Shown here one piece after another: positions 20,707 through 29,515 of a DNA stretch of 64,000 nt (position 1 is its first letter; each line of letters begins with the position of its first letter). A program made the translations under genes and the position numbers. A model generated the notes under the pieces. That model was not told the DNA's origin. It searched no databases and was given only the letters and a program-made list of their open reading frames with translations. Source of the DNA: JAVDCA01 sp963819385 (lineage in GTDB: Bacteria > Pseudomonadota > Alphaproteobacteria > Rhizobiales > Xanthobacteraceae); NCBI GenBank assembly GCA_963819385.1, contig CAWFVV010000001.1, positions 620,001 to 684,000 of the forward strand, given 5' to 3'.

Positions 20707-21477
20707 CTATTTGGCCGTGAAGCCGCCGTCGACGAACAGCGTGTGCCCCGTGACATAGCTTGACGCGTCGGAAGCGAGAAAGACAGCCGCGCCGTAGAGG
20801 TCCTCCAGCCGGCCGTTGCGGCCGATGGCGGTCTGCGCCGCGAGCGCGGCGCTGCGCTGCGGGTCGTTGAAGATCGGTGCGGTGAGGTCGGTCGGGAAGA
20901 AGCCGGGCGCGATCGCGTTGCAGGTGATGCCGTGGCGCGACCAGTTCTCGGCAATTGCCCGCGTGAGCTGGACGACGCCGCCTTTGGCGGCGCCGTAAGG
21001 GGCCGAGTTGGCAAAGGCGCGCACGGACTGCAGCGACGCGATGTTGACGATGCGGCCCCAGCCGCGCGTCGCCATGGCGGGCGCGAACAACTGGGTGAGG
21101 CGGAACGGCGCGCGCAAGTGGATCGCGAGGTGGCGGTCGAATTCTTCGGTCGTGACCTCGTCGAAAGGGTGGCGCAGGTTGATCCCGGCGGCGTTGACGA
21201 TGATGTCGACCTGCGGCGCGACGGCGCGGGCGCCTTCGGCAACGCGGTCAGGCCCGTAGGGCGTCGCAAGATCGGCCACAACGGTCTGCGCCGCGATCCC
21301 GTCGGCGCACAACGTCTGTGCGGCCTCGACGAGCTGCTTCTCGCGGCGCGCCACCAGGACGAGGCGGGCGCCCGCGAGCCCGAGCGCGCGCGCAAGAGCA
21401 AGGCCGATGCCGGTATTGCCGCCGGTGACGAGGGCGGTGCGGCCCTTGAGCTCGAAGAGATGCGCCAGATGGGACAT
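20707..21477 (-). CDS. SDR-family oxidoreductase, HpsO-like
   Basis: The 256-residue classical short-chain dehydrogenase has cofactor motif TGGNTGIG (18-25), NAAG at 95-98 and catalytic Ser148, Tyr161 and Lys165. The C-terminal FLASDASSYVTGHTLFVDGGF is typical. ATG 21477 overlaps the TGA of the upstream HisD-like gene (TGATG), so translation is probably coupled. By context it would be the DHPS 2-dehydrogenase HpsO. Gluconate 5-dehydrogenase-like SDRs look similar, so the substrate is not settled. Confidence 0.88.
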   Translation of the reverse strand: MSHLAHLFELKGRTALVTGGNTGIGLALARALGLAGARLVLVARREKQLVEAAQTLCADGIAAQTVVADLATPYGPDRVAEGARAVAPQVDIIVNAAGINLRHPFDEVTTEEFDRHLAIHLRAPFRLTQLFAPAMATRGWGRIVNIASLQSVRAFANSAPYGAAKGGVVQLTRAIAENWSRHGITCNAIAPGFFPTDLTAPIFNDPQRSAALAAQTAIGRNGRLEDLYGAAVFLASDASSYVTGHTLFVDGGFTAK

Positions 21478-22790
21478 CAGGCGTCTACCGGATCGCCGAG
21501 GTCGAAATTGTGCCCCGGGAAATACTTCTGCATGCGGAGATCGGCCGTGCGGGCATGCGCCTCCATGCCCTCGAGGCGCGAGATGCGCGCGGTTGCGGGC
21601 GCGAGCGTCTTGCAGGCCTCGCGATCGGCGCGCTGCCACGTCAGGGGTTTGAGGAACTTATGCACCGACAGCCCGGCCGAATAGCGTGCCGCGAGCTTGG
21701 TGGGCAGGATGTGGTTCGGCCCGGACGTCTTGTCGCCGAACGCAACCGTCGTCTCCTCGCCGAGGAAGAGCGAGCCATAATTGGTGAGGTGCTCGAGCCA
21801 CCAGTCGAGATCGCGTGCATGTACCTCCAAGTGCTCGCACGCATAGCGGTCGGACACCTCGACGAGCTCCTCGCGCGAGCCAACGAGCACGACCTCGCCG
21901 TAGTCGCGCCAGGCGGCGCCGGCAGCTTCGCGCGCGGCCGGAGGCAGTGCCTCGATGAGCTGTGGCACGCGCCGCATCGCGGTGTCGGCGAGCGCGCGCG
22001 AGGTGGTGAACAGCCAGGCCGGGCTCTCGTGGCCGTGTTCGGCCTGGCCCACGAGGTCGCTCGCGACGATCTCCGGATCGGAGCTCGCGTCGGCGATGAT
22101 CGCGACCTCGGAGGGGCCCGCGAACACGTCGATGCCGACCTTGCCGAACAGCATGCGCTTGGCTTCCGCGACGAACTTGTTGCCCGGCCCGACGATCACA
22201 TCGGCGGGCTGGTTGGTGAACAGCCCGAACGCCATGGCGGCGATGGCCTGCACGCCGCCAAGCGTCATGATTTTGTCGGCGCCCGCGACCTTCATGGCAT
22301 AGAGTACGTACGGATGGATGCCCTCGTCCCGATACGGCGTCGAGCACGCCACCACCGTCTTCACGCCCGCCGCCTTCGCGGTCGCGATCGACATGTAGGC
22401 GGAGGCGATATGGGCATAGCGCCCGGTCGGCACGTAGCAGCCCGCCACATTGACCGGGACGAGCCGCTGGCCCGCGGTCAGCCCCGGCAGCAGCTCGACG
22501 GAAAAGTCCGCGATGCTCTGTCGTTGCGCCAGCGCGAAGCGGCGCACTTGATCGGTCGCGAACTCGATGTCCCGCCGCACCGATGGCGGCACCGCGGCGG
22601 CACGCCGTTCGATCTCGTCCGGCGCGAGCACGATCGGCCCGCTCCAGCGATCGAGCTGTTCGGCATAATCGCGCACCGCCCGCTCGCCGCCCGCCTCGAT
22701 CGCGGCCAGCATCTCGGCGACGACCGCGCGGGCGTTCTCCGCCTCGGTCTCGGGCGTCTTGGTTGCGCGCTTGAGGTATTCGATCGGCAT
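21477..22790 (-). CDS. HisD-family dehydrogenase, HpsN-like sulfopropanediol dehydrogenase candidate
   Basis: The 437-residue member of the histidinol dehydrogenase family keeps the zinc and catalytic residues: Gln249 and His252 (GQAEHGHESP), Glu319-His320 (YACEHLEV), Asp353 (FGDKTSGPNH) and His377 (LSVHKF). It is not in a his operon. It is followed by an SDR and a zinc dehydrogenase and preceded by a sulfonate-type ABC transporter. This is the layout expected for HpsN, which oxidises (R)-DHPS to sulfolactate. The HisD signature shows a four-electron alcohol-to-acid dehydrogenase; the sulfonated substrate is inference. No sulfolactate lyase gene is in the window. Confidence 0.85.
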   Translation of the reverse strand: MPIEYLKRATKTPETEAENARAVVAEMLAAIEAGGERAVRDYAEQLDRWSGPIVLAPDEIERRAAAVPPSVRRDIEFATDQVRRFALAQRQSIADFSVELLPGLTAGQRLVPVNVAGCYVPTGRYAHIASAYMSIATAKAAGVKTVVACSTPYRDEGIHPYVLYAMKVAGADKIMTLGGVQAIAAMAFGLFTNQPADVIVGPGNKFVAEAKRMLFGKVGIDVFAGPSEVAIIADASSDPEIVASDLVGQAEHGHESPAWLFTTSRALADTAMRRVPQLIEALPPAAREAAGAAWRDYGEVVLVGSREELVEVSDRYACEHLEVHARDLDWWLEHLTNYGSLFLGEETTVAFGDKTSGPNHILPTKLAARYSAGLSVHKFLKPLTWQRADREACKTLAPATARISRLEGMEAHARTADLRMQKYFPGHNFDLGDPVDA

Positions 22791-22816
22791 TACGTCAGTT
22801 CCTGCAACACATTCCG

Positions 22817-22864
22817 CCTCATGGTGAGGAGCGCGGCCGATAGGCCGCGCGTCTCGAACCATGG
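22817..22864. repeat. CCTCATGGTGAGGAGCGCGGC palindromic repeat
   Basis: This 48-base element runs from CCTCATGGTGAGGAGC to GTCTCGAACCATGG, with an inner GCGGCC/GGCCGC stem. It is of the family often found between genes in Bradyrhizobium relatives. It sits between the receptor gene and the HisD-like gene of the same operon and could shape differential expression. Confidence 0.75.
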
Positions 22865-22878
22865 GCCGCGCTCGCGCG

Positions 22879-23928
22879 TCACTTCTTGTCGAACTCCGTC
22901 GCAAACGCTTTCAGCTTCGGGTCCGCGCCGACCATCTTCATGTATTCGTCGGTCACGAACTTGCTGACCTCGGGCGCGCGCGGGAAGGTGCCGACGTCAA
23001 CCATGAACGTGCCGATGTCGGCGAGCCAACGGTCGACATCGGAGGCGCCCTTGCTGCGATCCATGATCTTGAGCTGCTGGTCGAGCAGGAAGACCGGGCG
23101 CTGGGCGAACTCCTCGTCCATAGCCTTGTCGCTGATGTCGACGCCGCCCTGGGCGTAGAACTTCTTCATCATGGCGCGCGCTTCTTTCGGGTTCTTCAGC
23201 GCCCAGCCCCAACCGCGCAGATAGACCGCAAGGTAGGCCGCGACCTCCTTCGGGTGCTCCTTGGCGTAGTCGGCACGCACCACGAGGGCGCCGGGCACGA
23301 TCGCGCCGGCGTCGGCGCCGGTGCACAGCGTCTTGGCGCCGGCCTTCTCCTCGAGCGTGTAGTTGTTGGGCGCCCACACGCCGACCACGTCGCCGTTGTT
23401 CGACGTGAGCGCCGTGATGATCTGCGCCTGGCCGAGATTGACGAACTGCACGTCGGCGTTGGCGACGCCGAATTTCTTCAGGCAGTTGCGCACCGAGTAG
23501 TCGCCGGTCGAATTGGCGGTAAGCAGGATGCGCTGGCCCTTGAGCAGCTTGGGGTCCGCCTTGAATTGCGCATACTTGTCGCCGCGCACCATCATGACGT
23601 TCGCGCGCGACTCGTCATTGGTGATGCCGATGGTGAGAAGCCCGAAGCGCGCGGCGCCGAGCACGGCCGGCACCGAGCCGGTGCCGCCGACGTCCCACGA
23701 CTTCGCCTGCGATGCCGCGATCTGCGGCACGCCAGCCGGGAAGACCGAGAAGTTGGGCTCGAGGCCGACGTCCTTCCACCAGCCCTTCTCGGTTGCGACG
23801 TAGTAGGGCAGCGCCCAGTACAGCGCCGGCTGATAGCTCACGCCGATCTTGGTCTGCGCGTGCGCGCCGGTCGGAAGGCCGGCGAGCAAACCTGCGACCG
23901 CGAGTGCGGCACTCAATCGTCTCCACAT
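22879..23928 (-). CDS. ABC transporter substrate-binding protein (NMT1/TauA/SsuA-like)
   Basis: The 349-residue periplasmic receptor has a signal peptide (LSAALAVAGLLAGLPTGAHAQ) and then TKIGVSYQPALYWALPYYVATEKGW, the usual start of nitrate/sulfonate/taurine receptors. ATG 23928 is set by AGGAGG seven bases upstream. It belongs to the same direction and cluster as the ATPase and two permeases. The substrate class is sulfonates, nitrate, thiamine precursors or similar small compounds. The HpsN-O-P-like enzymes downstream favour a sulfonate such as DHPS, which is inference. Confidence 0.88.
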   Translation of the reverse strand: MWRRLSAALAVAGLLAGLPTGAHAQTKIGVSYQPALYWALPYYVATEKGWWKDVGLEPNFSVFPAGVPQIAASQAKSWDVGGTGSVPAVLGAARFGLLTIGITNDESRANVMMVRGDKYAQFKADPKLLKGQRILLTANSTGDYSVRNCLKKFGVANADVQFVNLGQAQIITALTSNNGDVVGVWAPNNYTLEEKAGAKTLCTGADAGAIVPGALVVRADYAKEHPKEVAAYLAVYLRGWGWALKNPKEARAMMKKFYAQGGVDISDKAMDEEFAQRPVFLLDQQLKIMDRSKGASDVDRWLADIGTFMVDVGTFPRAPEVSKFVTDEYMKMVGADPKLKAFATEFDKK

Positions 23929-24008
23929 GGTGTCCTCCTGTTCTTTGCGTTTCTGTTTCGTCTCGATTGCTTCTCGTTGCTTGTGCGGCGGGCTTGCGGC
24001 CCGTCGCG

Positions 24009-24806
24009 TCAGACCTCGCGGTCGCTCTTCTCCTCGCGGAGCGAGCGCCAGATATGCGTGCGCCAGTGGATGAAGGATTCGTGGTCCATCACGTCCTCGA
24101 TGCGCTCGATGCTGTCCCATTTCTCGGCCACGCGCACCGAACGCACGTCGATCACTTCCTTGATGTGTCCGGGCCGGCGCGACATCACGACCACGCGGTC
24201 GGCGAGGTAGACGGCCTCCTCGACCGAATGGGTAATGAACAGCACGGTGCGCGGGTTGAGCCGTGCGAGCCGCACCAGCTCCTCCTGCATGGTGATGCGC
24301 GTCTGCGCGTCGAGCGAGCCGAACGGCTCGTCCATCAGGAGCACGTCGGGATCGAGCACATAGGCGCGCGCGATGGCGACGCGCTGCTGCATGCCGCCGG
24401 AAAGCTGGTGCGGGAAAGCTGTCTCGTAGCCTTGCAGGTTCATGAGCGTGATCGCCCGCGCGATGCGGCTTTCGCGCTCCTCGCGCGCGACGCCCTTGTT
24501 GCGCAGCCCGAGGCCGATGTTGTCGTGCACGGTCTTCCACGGAAACAGCGCGAACTGCTGAAAAACGACGGCGCGGTCGGGGCCCGGGCCGGTGACGCGG
24601 CGGCCGTCGACGCTGACCGTGCCGGCGGTCGGAAACTCGAAGCCCGCGACCATGCGCAGGCAGGTGGTCTTGCCGCATCCGGACGGACCGACGATCGCGA
24701 CGAATTCCTTGTCCGCGATGACGAGATCGATCCGGTCGACCGCCAGGAAGCTTGTCCCGTTGCGTGCGAAGGTCTTCTGCACGGCGTCGAATGTGATTGC
24801 GGCCAT
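24009..24806 (-). CDS. ABC transporter ATP-binding protein (SsuB/TauB-like)
   Basis: The 265-residue nucleotide-binding subunit has Walker A GPSGCGKT (40-47), Q-loop Gln83 (VVFQQFALFPW), signature LSGGM (135-139), Walker B VLLMDE (155-160) and switch His in LFITHSVEEAVYLAD. This is the NitT/TauT family pattern, including the FALFPW segment. It powers import through the two permeases encoded just upstream in the operon. A C-terminal extension (WDSIERIEDVMDHESFIHW) is common in this family. Confidence 0.93.
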   Translation of the reverse strand: MAAITFDAVQKTFARNGTSFLAVDRIDLVIADKEFVAIVGPSGCGKTTCLRMVAGFEFPTAGTVSVDGRRVTGPGPDRAVVFQQFALFPWKTVHDNIGLGLRNKGVAREERESRIARAITLMNLQGYETAFPHQLSGGMQQRVAIARAYVLDPDVLLMDEPFGSLDAQTRITMQEELVRLARLNPRTVLFITHSVEEAVYLADRVVVMSRRPGHIKEVIDVRSVRVAEKWDSIERIEDVMDHESFIHWRTHIWRSLREEKSDREV

Positions 24807-24816
24807 GGCGGGCGCC

Positions 24817-25608
24817 TCACGCCAGTCCGCGCCGCCGCACGGCGGCTTCGAGCGCGCGCAGCGCGACGTCGATCGCGACGCCGACGAGCCCGATGGCGAT
24901 CATCGCGCTCATCACGGTGGTGGTGGAGATGTCGAGCTGCGCCTGCACCATCATGAAGCCGACACCGGTCGAGGCCACGATCAACTCGGCGCCGATCAGC
25001 GACTGCCAGCCGAGGCCGGCGGAGACGCGCAGGCCCGCGACGATCGAGGCGGTCGAGGCCGGCAGCAGCACCTCGACGATGATGCGCAGGTTGCCGGTGC
25101 CGAGCATCTGCGCGGCCTCGATCAGCGGCCGGCTGACGAAGCGCGCGCCGCGATAGGCGTTGATCAGGCAGGGCGGGAAGGCGCCCGCGAAGATGATCAG
25201 GATCGGACCGCCGATGCCGGTGCCGAACCACAGGGCCGCGAACGGCACCCAGGCGATCGGCGCGACGAAGCGCAGGGCGTCGAAGATCGGCGACACGATC
25301 TCGTCGAGCACGCGGAACCAGCCCATCAGCAGGCCGAGCGGGACGCCGATCACGGCGCCGAGCAGGAAGCCGTAGGCGAAGCGCAGCGCGCTGGAGGCGA
25401 GATGCTCCTGCAGGGTCGCGCCGGCAAACGGGCTCGACGTGAGCGCGAGGAAGCGCGCCGCGACCTCGTGCGGGGCGGGAAGGAACTGGTGCGGCACGAC
25501 GCCCGACAGCGAGAGGAAGCTCCACAGGGCCAGAAAGGCAACGAGGCCGACCGCGCCGTAGGCGACGGTCTGGGCGCGTGTCAGCATGTCCGATTGTCCC
25601 GGATTCAC
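24817..25608 (-). CDS. ABC transporter permease 1 (SsuC/TauC-like)
   Basis: The 263-residue inner-membrane subunit has about six hydrophobic segments and the BPD_transp EAA loop EAAQMLGTGNLRIIVEVLLP, which contacts the ATPase. GTG 25608 overlaps the TGA of the preceding permease gene (GTGA), so I take it as the start; ATG 25587 is an alternative. It pairs with the second permease to form a heterodimeric channel, which is common in this transporter group. Confidence 0.9.
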   Translation of the reverse strand: MNPGQSDMLTRAQTVAYGAVGLVAFLALWSFLSLSGVVPHQFLPAPHEVAARFLALTSSPFAGATLQEHLASSALRFAYGFLLGAVIGVPLGLLMGWFRVLDEIVSPIFDALRFVAPIAWVPFAALWFGTGIGGPILIIFAGAFPPCLINAYRGARFVSRPLIEAAQMLGTGNLRIIVEVLLPASTASIVAGLRVSAGLGWQSLIGAELIVASTGVGFMMVQAQLDISTTTVMSAMIAIGLVGVAIDVALRALEAAVRRRGLA

Positions 25609-26405
25609 GGCCGCGCTTCCGCCAACGGAATCCAGGTGAGCGAGCGCGTCTCGACCTCGGCGAGGAGGCGCGTGGTCAGCCAGCCGAAGATCGCGACGCA
25701 GGCCATGCCGACGAAGATCATGCCCGGATAGATGTCGGTCTGGGCGACGTTGAGGATCTTGCCCAGCCCATAGATCGCGCCGACGAGCTCGGCGGCGACC
25801 AGCGTGGTCCAGCTCGCCTGCAACGACAGGCGCAGGCCCGTGAAGATCATCGGCGCGGCGGCGGGGATCAGAACCTCGCGCACGAAGCGCCAGCGCGGCG
25901 TGCCGAGCATGCGCGCCGCCTCGATCACCGCCGGCTCGATGGTGCGCACGCCCGTGTGGCTGTTGATCACGCAGGGCACGAAGGCCGCGAACCAGATCAC
26001 CATGATCTTGGCGGCGTCGCCGAGGCCGAGCCAGAGGATCGCGAGCGGGATCCAGGCGAGCGGCGGGATCGGGCGGATCAGCAGGAAGACCGGATTGATC
26101 AGCGCCTCGGCGCGCGTGCTTGCGCCCATCAGCAGGCCGAGCGGCACGCCGGTGCCGGCCGCGACCAGGAAGCCGAGCACGACCAGCACGAGGCTATGAA
26201 CGATGTGCAGGTAGATGAGGCCGTTGGCGTAGCCGGTGGTCGACACCTGCTGCAGCGCGAGCCAGACGTCGAGCGGGGAGGGGAAGCGGCCGGGCGAGAT
26301 CCACTCGAGCGGCATCGTCGTGAGGTACCAGACGAGCGCGAGCATCGCGATGGTGACGAGGCCGATGGCGGAGCGCCGGCTCATCCGCTGGGCATCCCTG
26401 GGCAT
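25605..26405 (-). CDS. ABC transporter permease 2 (SsuC/TauC-like)
   Basis: The 266-residue permease from ATG 26405 (MPRDAQRMSRRSAIGL) has six predicted membrane segments and the EAA-like loop EAARMLGTPRWRFVREVLIP. A TTG further upstream would give a longer soluble leader and is not favoured. It is the first gene of the leftward operon permease-permease-ATPase-receptor-HisD-SDR-ADH and faces a LacI regulator across a 128-base gap with palindromes. Confidence 0.9.
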   Translation of the reverse strand: MPRDAQRMSRRSAIGLVTIAMLALVWYLTTMPLEWISPGRFPSPLDVWLALQQVSTTGYANGLIYLHIVHSLVLVVLGFLVAAGTGVPLGLLMGASTRAEALINPVFLLIRPIPPLAWIPLAILWLGLGDAAKIMVIWFAAFVPCVINSHTGVRTIEPAVIEAARMLGTPRWRFVREVLIPAAAPMIFTGLRLSLQASWTTLVAAELVGAIYGLGKILNVAQTDIYPGMIFVGMACVAIFGWLTTRLLAEVETRSLTWIPLAEARP

Positions 26406-26416
26406 TGGAAGCGCGT

Positions 26417-26430
26417 TGGAAGCGTTTGCA
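26417..26430. promoter_or_regulatory. LacI-type operator candidate
   Basis: TGGAAGCGTTTGCA is an imperfect 14-base palindrome around a central CG, with 10 of 14 positions symmetric, close to the LacI/GalR pattern TGxAAxCGxTTxCA. It lies 12 bases from the permease ATG in the divergent promoter region shared with the LacI regulator. A role as binding site for that regulator is inferred. Confidence 0.55.
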
Positions 26431-26466
26431 GCGACACTTTCATCTTTCGTTTTGGCCGTCAACGAC

Positions 26467-26481
26467 GGCAGCGACGCTGCC
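26467..26481. promoter_or_regulatory. Perfect 15-base palindrome in the divergent promoter region
   Basis: GGCAGCGACGCTGCC has seven-base perfect arms around a central A. It lies midway between the two divergent starts and may be a second operator or a site for another regulator. Confidence 0.4.
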
Positions 26482-26499
26482 GCAAACGCGCAACCGCTA

Positions 26500-26515
26500 T
26501 TGCAAAAATTTGCAA
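26500..26515. promoter_or_regulatory. TTGCAAA-AA-TTTGCAA operator candidate
   Basis: A 7-base perfect inverted repeat with a two-base spacer, AT-rich in an otherwise GC-rich region, ends 18 bases before the LacI GTG start. Repressor binding here would block translation start or transcription of the regulator, a common autoregulation design. Confidence 0.5.
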
Positions 26516-26533
26516 GAGGCCGACAATGGGCGC

Positions 26534-27538
26534 GTGAGCATCGACCGACCCCGGCTCGAGGACGTGGCGCGCCGCGCCGGCGTGTCGATCGCGACTGTCT
26601 CGCGCGCGCTGTCGCGGCCCGACATGGTCAACGTCAGGACGCGCGGCCTCGTGCAGCAGACCGCGGCGGCGCTCGGCTATATCCCGATCGGGCCGGCGCG
26701 CGCGCTCGTCTCGGGCAAGAGTCGCATCGTCGGCGCGATCGTGCCGACGCTCGACCATGCGATCTTCGCGCGCGCCATCCAGGCGATGCAGACGACGCTC
26801 GATGCGGCCGGCTATCAGCTGCTGGTCGCCTCGCACGAATATTCGCCGGCCTCCGAGATCGCCGCGATCCGCGCCATGGTGTCGCGCGGCGTCGACGGGC
26901 TGATGCTGGTCGGTGCCGACCGGCTCGACGAGGCGTGGGATGTGCTCACCGCCGCGCAGCTGCCCGTGGTGCTCACCTGGTCGTTCGACCAGCGGCTGCC
27001 CTGCATCGGCTTCGACAACGAGCTCGCCGGCCGCCTCGCCGCGCAGCATCTCGTCGCGCTCGGCCACCGCGTGTTCGGCATGATCTCGGGCACGCGTCGA
27101 TCGAATGATCGGGCGCGCCTGCGCGTCGAGGGAGCGCGCGCCGCGCTGCGCGAGCGCGGCCTGGATCTCCCCGAGTGGCGCGTGAGCGAGCAGGCCTTCA
27201 CGTTCGGCGGCGGCCGCGCCGGGCTCGCCGAGCTCTTTGCGAACGCCGAGCCGCCGACCGCCGTGATCGGCGGCAACGACTTGCTCGCCGCCGGCGCCGT
27301 GTTCGAGGCGCAGGCGCGCGGCCGGCAGGTGCCGCGCGACCTTTCGGTGGTCGGCATCGATAACCTGGAAATCTCGCTCCACGTGACGCCGGCCCTGACG
27401 ACCGTTCATCTGCCGACCAGCAAGCTCGGCGAGGAAGCGGCGCTCTATCTGCTGGCGCGGCTGCAGGGCCGCGACATGCCGGACCGCACGACGTTGCCGA
27501 TCGAGCTGATCGTGCGCGGATCGACCGGGCAGCGCTGA
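26534..27538 (+). CDS. LacI-family transcriptional regulator
   Basis: The 334-residue regulator has an N-terminal helix-turn-helix at about 8-27 (LEDVARRAGVSIATVSRALSRP) and the hinge, followed by a periplasmic-binding-protein-like sensor domain (IVGAIVPTLDHAIFARAIQAM, LPVVLTWSFD, VIGGNDLLAAGAVFEA). GTG 26534 fits the family start just before the HTH; longer frames have no ribosome site. It is divergent from the transporter-dehydrogenase operon and probably represses it until an inducer (substrate or intermediate) binds. Confidence 0.92.
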   Translation: MSIDRPRLEDVARRAGVSIATVSRALSRPDMVNVRTRGLVQQTAAALGYIPIGPARALVSGKSRIVGAIVPTLDHAIFARAIQAMQTTLDAAGYQLLVASHEYSPASEIAAIRAMVSRGVDGLMLVGADRLDEAWDVLTAAQLPVVLTWSFDQRLPCIGFDNELAGRLAAQHLVALGHRVFGMISGTRRSNDRARLRVEGARAALRERGLDLPEWRVSEQAFTFGGGRAGLAELFANAEPPTAVIGGNDLLAAGAVFEAQARGRQVPRDLSVVGIDNLEISLHVTPALTTVHLPTSKLGEEAALYLLARLQGRDMPDRTTLPIELIVRGSTGQR

Positions 27539-27616
27539 TCAATTCGGACAGCGCCGGAAGTGCCGAACCGGCGCGCCATGACTCACGAAACGATTACCGC
27601 GTTGGGCGTTTGCGCA

Positions 27617-28063
27617 TCAGCGATCGCCGCAACGGTGGAACCGGGCGATCGGGGTGCCGCGCCCAACCACAACGCCATCGCTGATCAGCAGGCGGCCCTC
27701 GAGTTCGGAGCGGTCGGTGTACCAGACGTTGTTCGCCTTCACGATCAGGACCTGGACCTTGATGAATTTCTTGGTCGATCCCTCGATTTCCATTTGAATT
27801 CGGTCATCGGCGAGCCGGCTGACGGCGCGCACACGGCTCGTCTGGTCGAGCGCCGCCGGATCGCTTTTCCACGTATAGGTCACGCCCGCGCCGCCGTCGG
27901 CGAACACCGCATGCGGATTGTCGCGGCTCGGCGGCGCCGCGCAATCGACCGCGGACATGCCGAGCAATCCGACCGCGCGCAGCACGTCGGCGTCGTTCGC
28001 GCGCGCCGGACCCGCCGCGAGCATCAGCAGGACGATAACGGCGGCGGCGGATTTCGGCGGCAT
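27617..28063 (-). CDS. Secreted hypothetical protein
   Basis: The 148-residue protein starts MPPKSAAAVIVLLMLAAGPARAND, a clear Sec signal peptide. The mature part (MSAVDCAAPPSRDNPHAVF, VTYTWKSDPA, VQVLIVKANNVWYTDRSELEGR) is not a family I recognise. Two cysteines (in MSAVDCAAP and RFHRCGDR) could form a disulfide. It converges on the LacI gene and lies 19 bases downstream of the amidase stop on the same strand, so it may be the last gene of that unit. No function is assigned. Confidence 0.65.
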   Translation of the reverse strand: MPPKSAAAVIVLLMLAAGPARANDADVLRAVGLLGMSAVDCAAPPSRDNPHAVFADGGAGVTYTWKSDPAALDQTSRVRAVSRLADDRIQMEIEGSTKKFIKVQVLIVKANNVWYTDRSELEGRLLISDGVVVGRGTPIARFHRCGDR

Positions 28064-28082
28064 CGCGTCGGCTCCGCGAAGG

Positions 28083-29515
28083 CTATTTCGCGACGGCGGG
28101 TTGCCGCGCCGCCGCCTGCGCGACCGGCGGCCGCCGCTCGCTCCATCCGGCCGCGTCGCAATAGGCCCACGCCACGCGATACACCGTCGCCTCGTCGAAT
28201 GCGCGCCCGGCGATCTGCATGGCGAGCGGGATGCCTGACTTGGAGAAGCCAGTCGGCACCGACACCGCGGGGCCGCCCGCGACGTTGAACGGCATGCGGC
28301 ATTGCCGCTCGTAGGTGCGCGCGATCGCGACATCATCGTCGATCCGGCACGGCAGGTCGAAGCTCGACAGCGTGATCAGCACATCGACCTCGTTGAGCGC
28401 CGCGCGGTATTCCTCGACGAGCAGCGTGCGCAGCTGCTGCGCCTTGACGTATTCGGAGGCCGGGATGAAGGCGCCGCCGAGCAGGCGGCGCAGCGTGATC
28501 GGGGCGAAGTCCTGCGGGCGCTCCTGCAGGTCGCGCTCGTGGATCGCGTAGGCCTCGGCATAGTGGATGACGCGGCCGCAATCCATCCAGCGCGACAGCG
28601 GCGACAGGCGGATCGGCTTCACGTCGGCGCCGAGCTTTTGCAGTTGCGCGATCGCGCCCGCGATGCCGGCGACCTGCTCGGCGTCAACGGCCGCCATGTC
28701 CTCCTCGTAGAAATGCGCGATGACGCCGATGCGCAGGCCCTTCACGCCGGCCTTCAGGCCGGCGAGGCAATCCGCGTGCGGCCGGCGCGCGCTCGCCGGG
28801 TCGGCCGCATCGTGGCCCGCGATCGCCTGGAAGAGGATGGCGTTGTCCTCGACGGTGCGCGTCATCGGCCCGACATGGTCGAGCGAGAAGGCGAGTGGGA
28901 AGACGCCGGCGCGGCTCACCGCGCCGTAGGTCGGCTTCATGCCGATGATGCCGCAGCAGGTCGCGGGATTGCGCACCGAGCCGCCGGTGTCGGTGCCGAG
29001 CGTCGCGGGCGCCATGCCGAGCGCGGCCGCGGTGCCGCTGCCGCTCGACGACCCGCCCGGATGGAGATCGCGGATTCCATGGGTTGCGCGCCGCCTCCCA
29101 GGGCAGCGCGAGCGTCGGCCCGCCATTGGCGAATTCGTGCAGCGCAAGCTTGCCGAGCAGCACCGCGCCCGCGGCGCGCAGCCGGCGCACGACGCTCGCG
29201 TCGCTCGTCGCGCGATGATGCATGCGCAGTTTCGAGTGGCACGTGGTCGGCAGCCCGGCGACGTCGAAGATGTCCTTCAACGCGTACGGCATGCCGTGCA
29301 TCGCGCCGCGGTAGTTACCGCGCGCGATCTCGGCCTCGGCCGCCTTCGGCCTCGGCGCGCGCGATGTCGGCCGTGACCGCGATGAAGGCATGATAGACCG
29401 GATCGAGCGCCGCGATGCGCGCGAGCAGCGCCTCGGTGTAGCCGACAGGCGAGAGCTCGCGCGTGCGGATGAGCCGTGCCGCCTCGGCGAGCGTCAGATA
29501 CGCGATGTCGGTCAT
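28083..29515 (-). CDS. Amidase-signature hydrolase, AtzE-like (frame broken twice)
   Basis: A complete amidase of about 476 residues is visible across two single-base shifts. It begins MTDIAYLTLAEAARLIRTREL and carries catalytic Lys (YALKDIFD), the Ser-rich loop HPGGSSSGSG and the nucleophile segment TDTGGSVRNPA. Frame moves at about 29343-29351 (ARAEAE / AAEAEIARGN) and 29069-29073 (NPWNP / DLHPGGSS), each by one extra base. Its ATG overlaps the stop of a 68-residue AtzG-like gene (ATGA), the layout of the AtzE-AtzG complex in cyanuric acid degradation. The substrate here is unknown. Confidence 0.85.

Noticed and set aside
21477..22790. Histidinol dehydrogenase of histidine synthesis (hisD)
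   Set aside because: Catalytic residues fit the family, but the gene is not with his genes and sits with an SDR, an ADH and an ABC transporter, which suggests a catabolic HpsN-like enzyme.
24440..25525. 361-residue minus-strand frame overlapping the ABC ATPase and permease 1
   Set aside because: It is out of frame with both genes and consists of Arg/Ala-rich shadow sequence.
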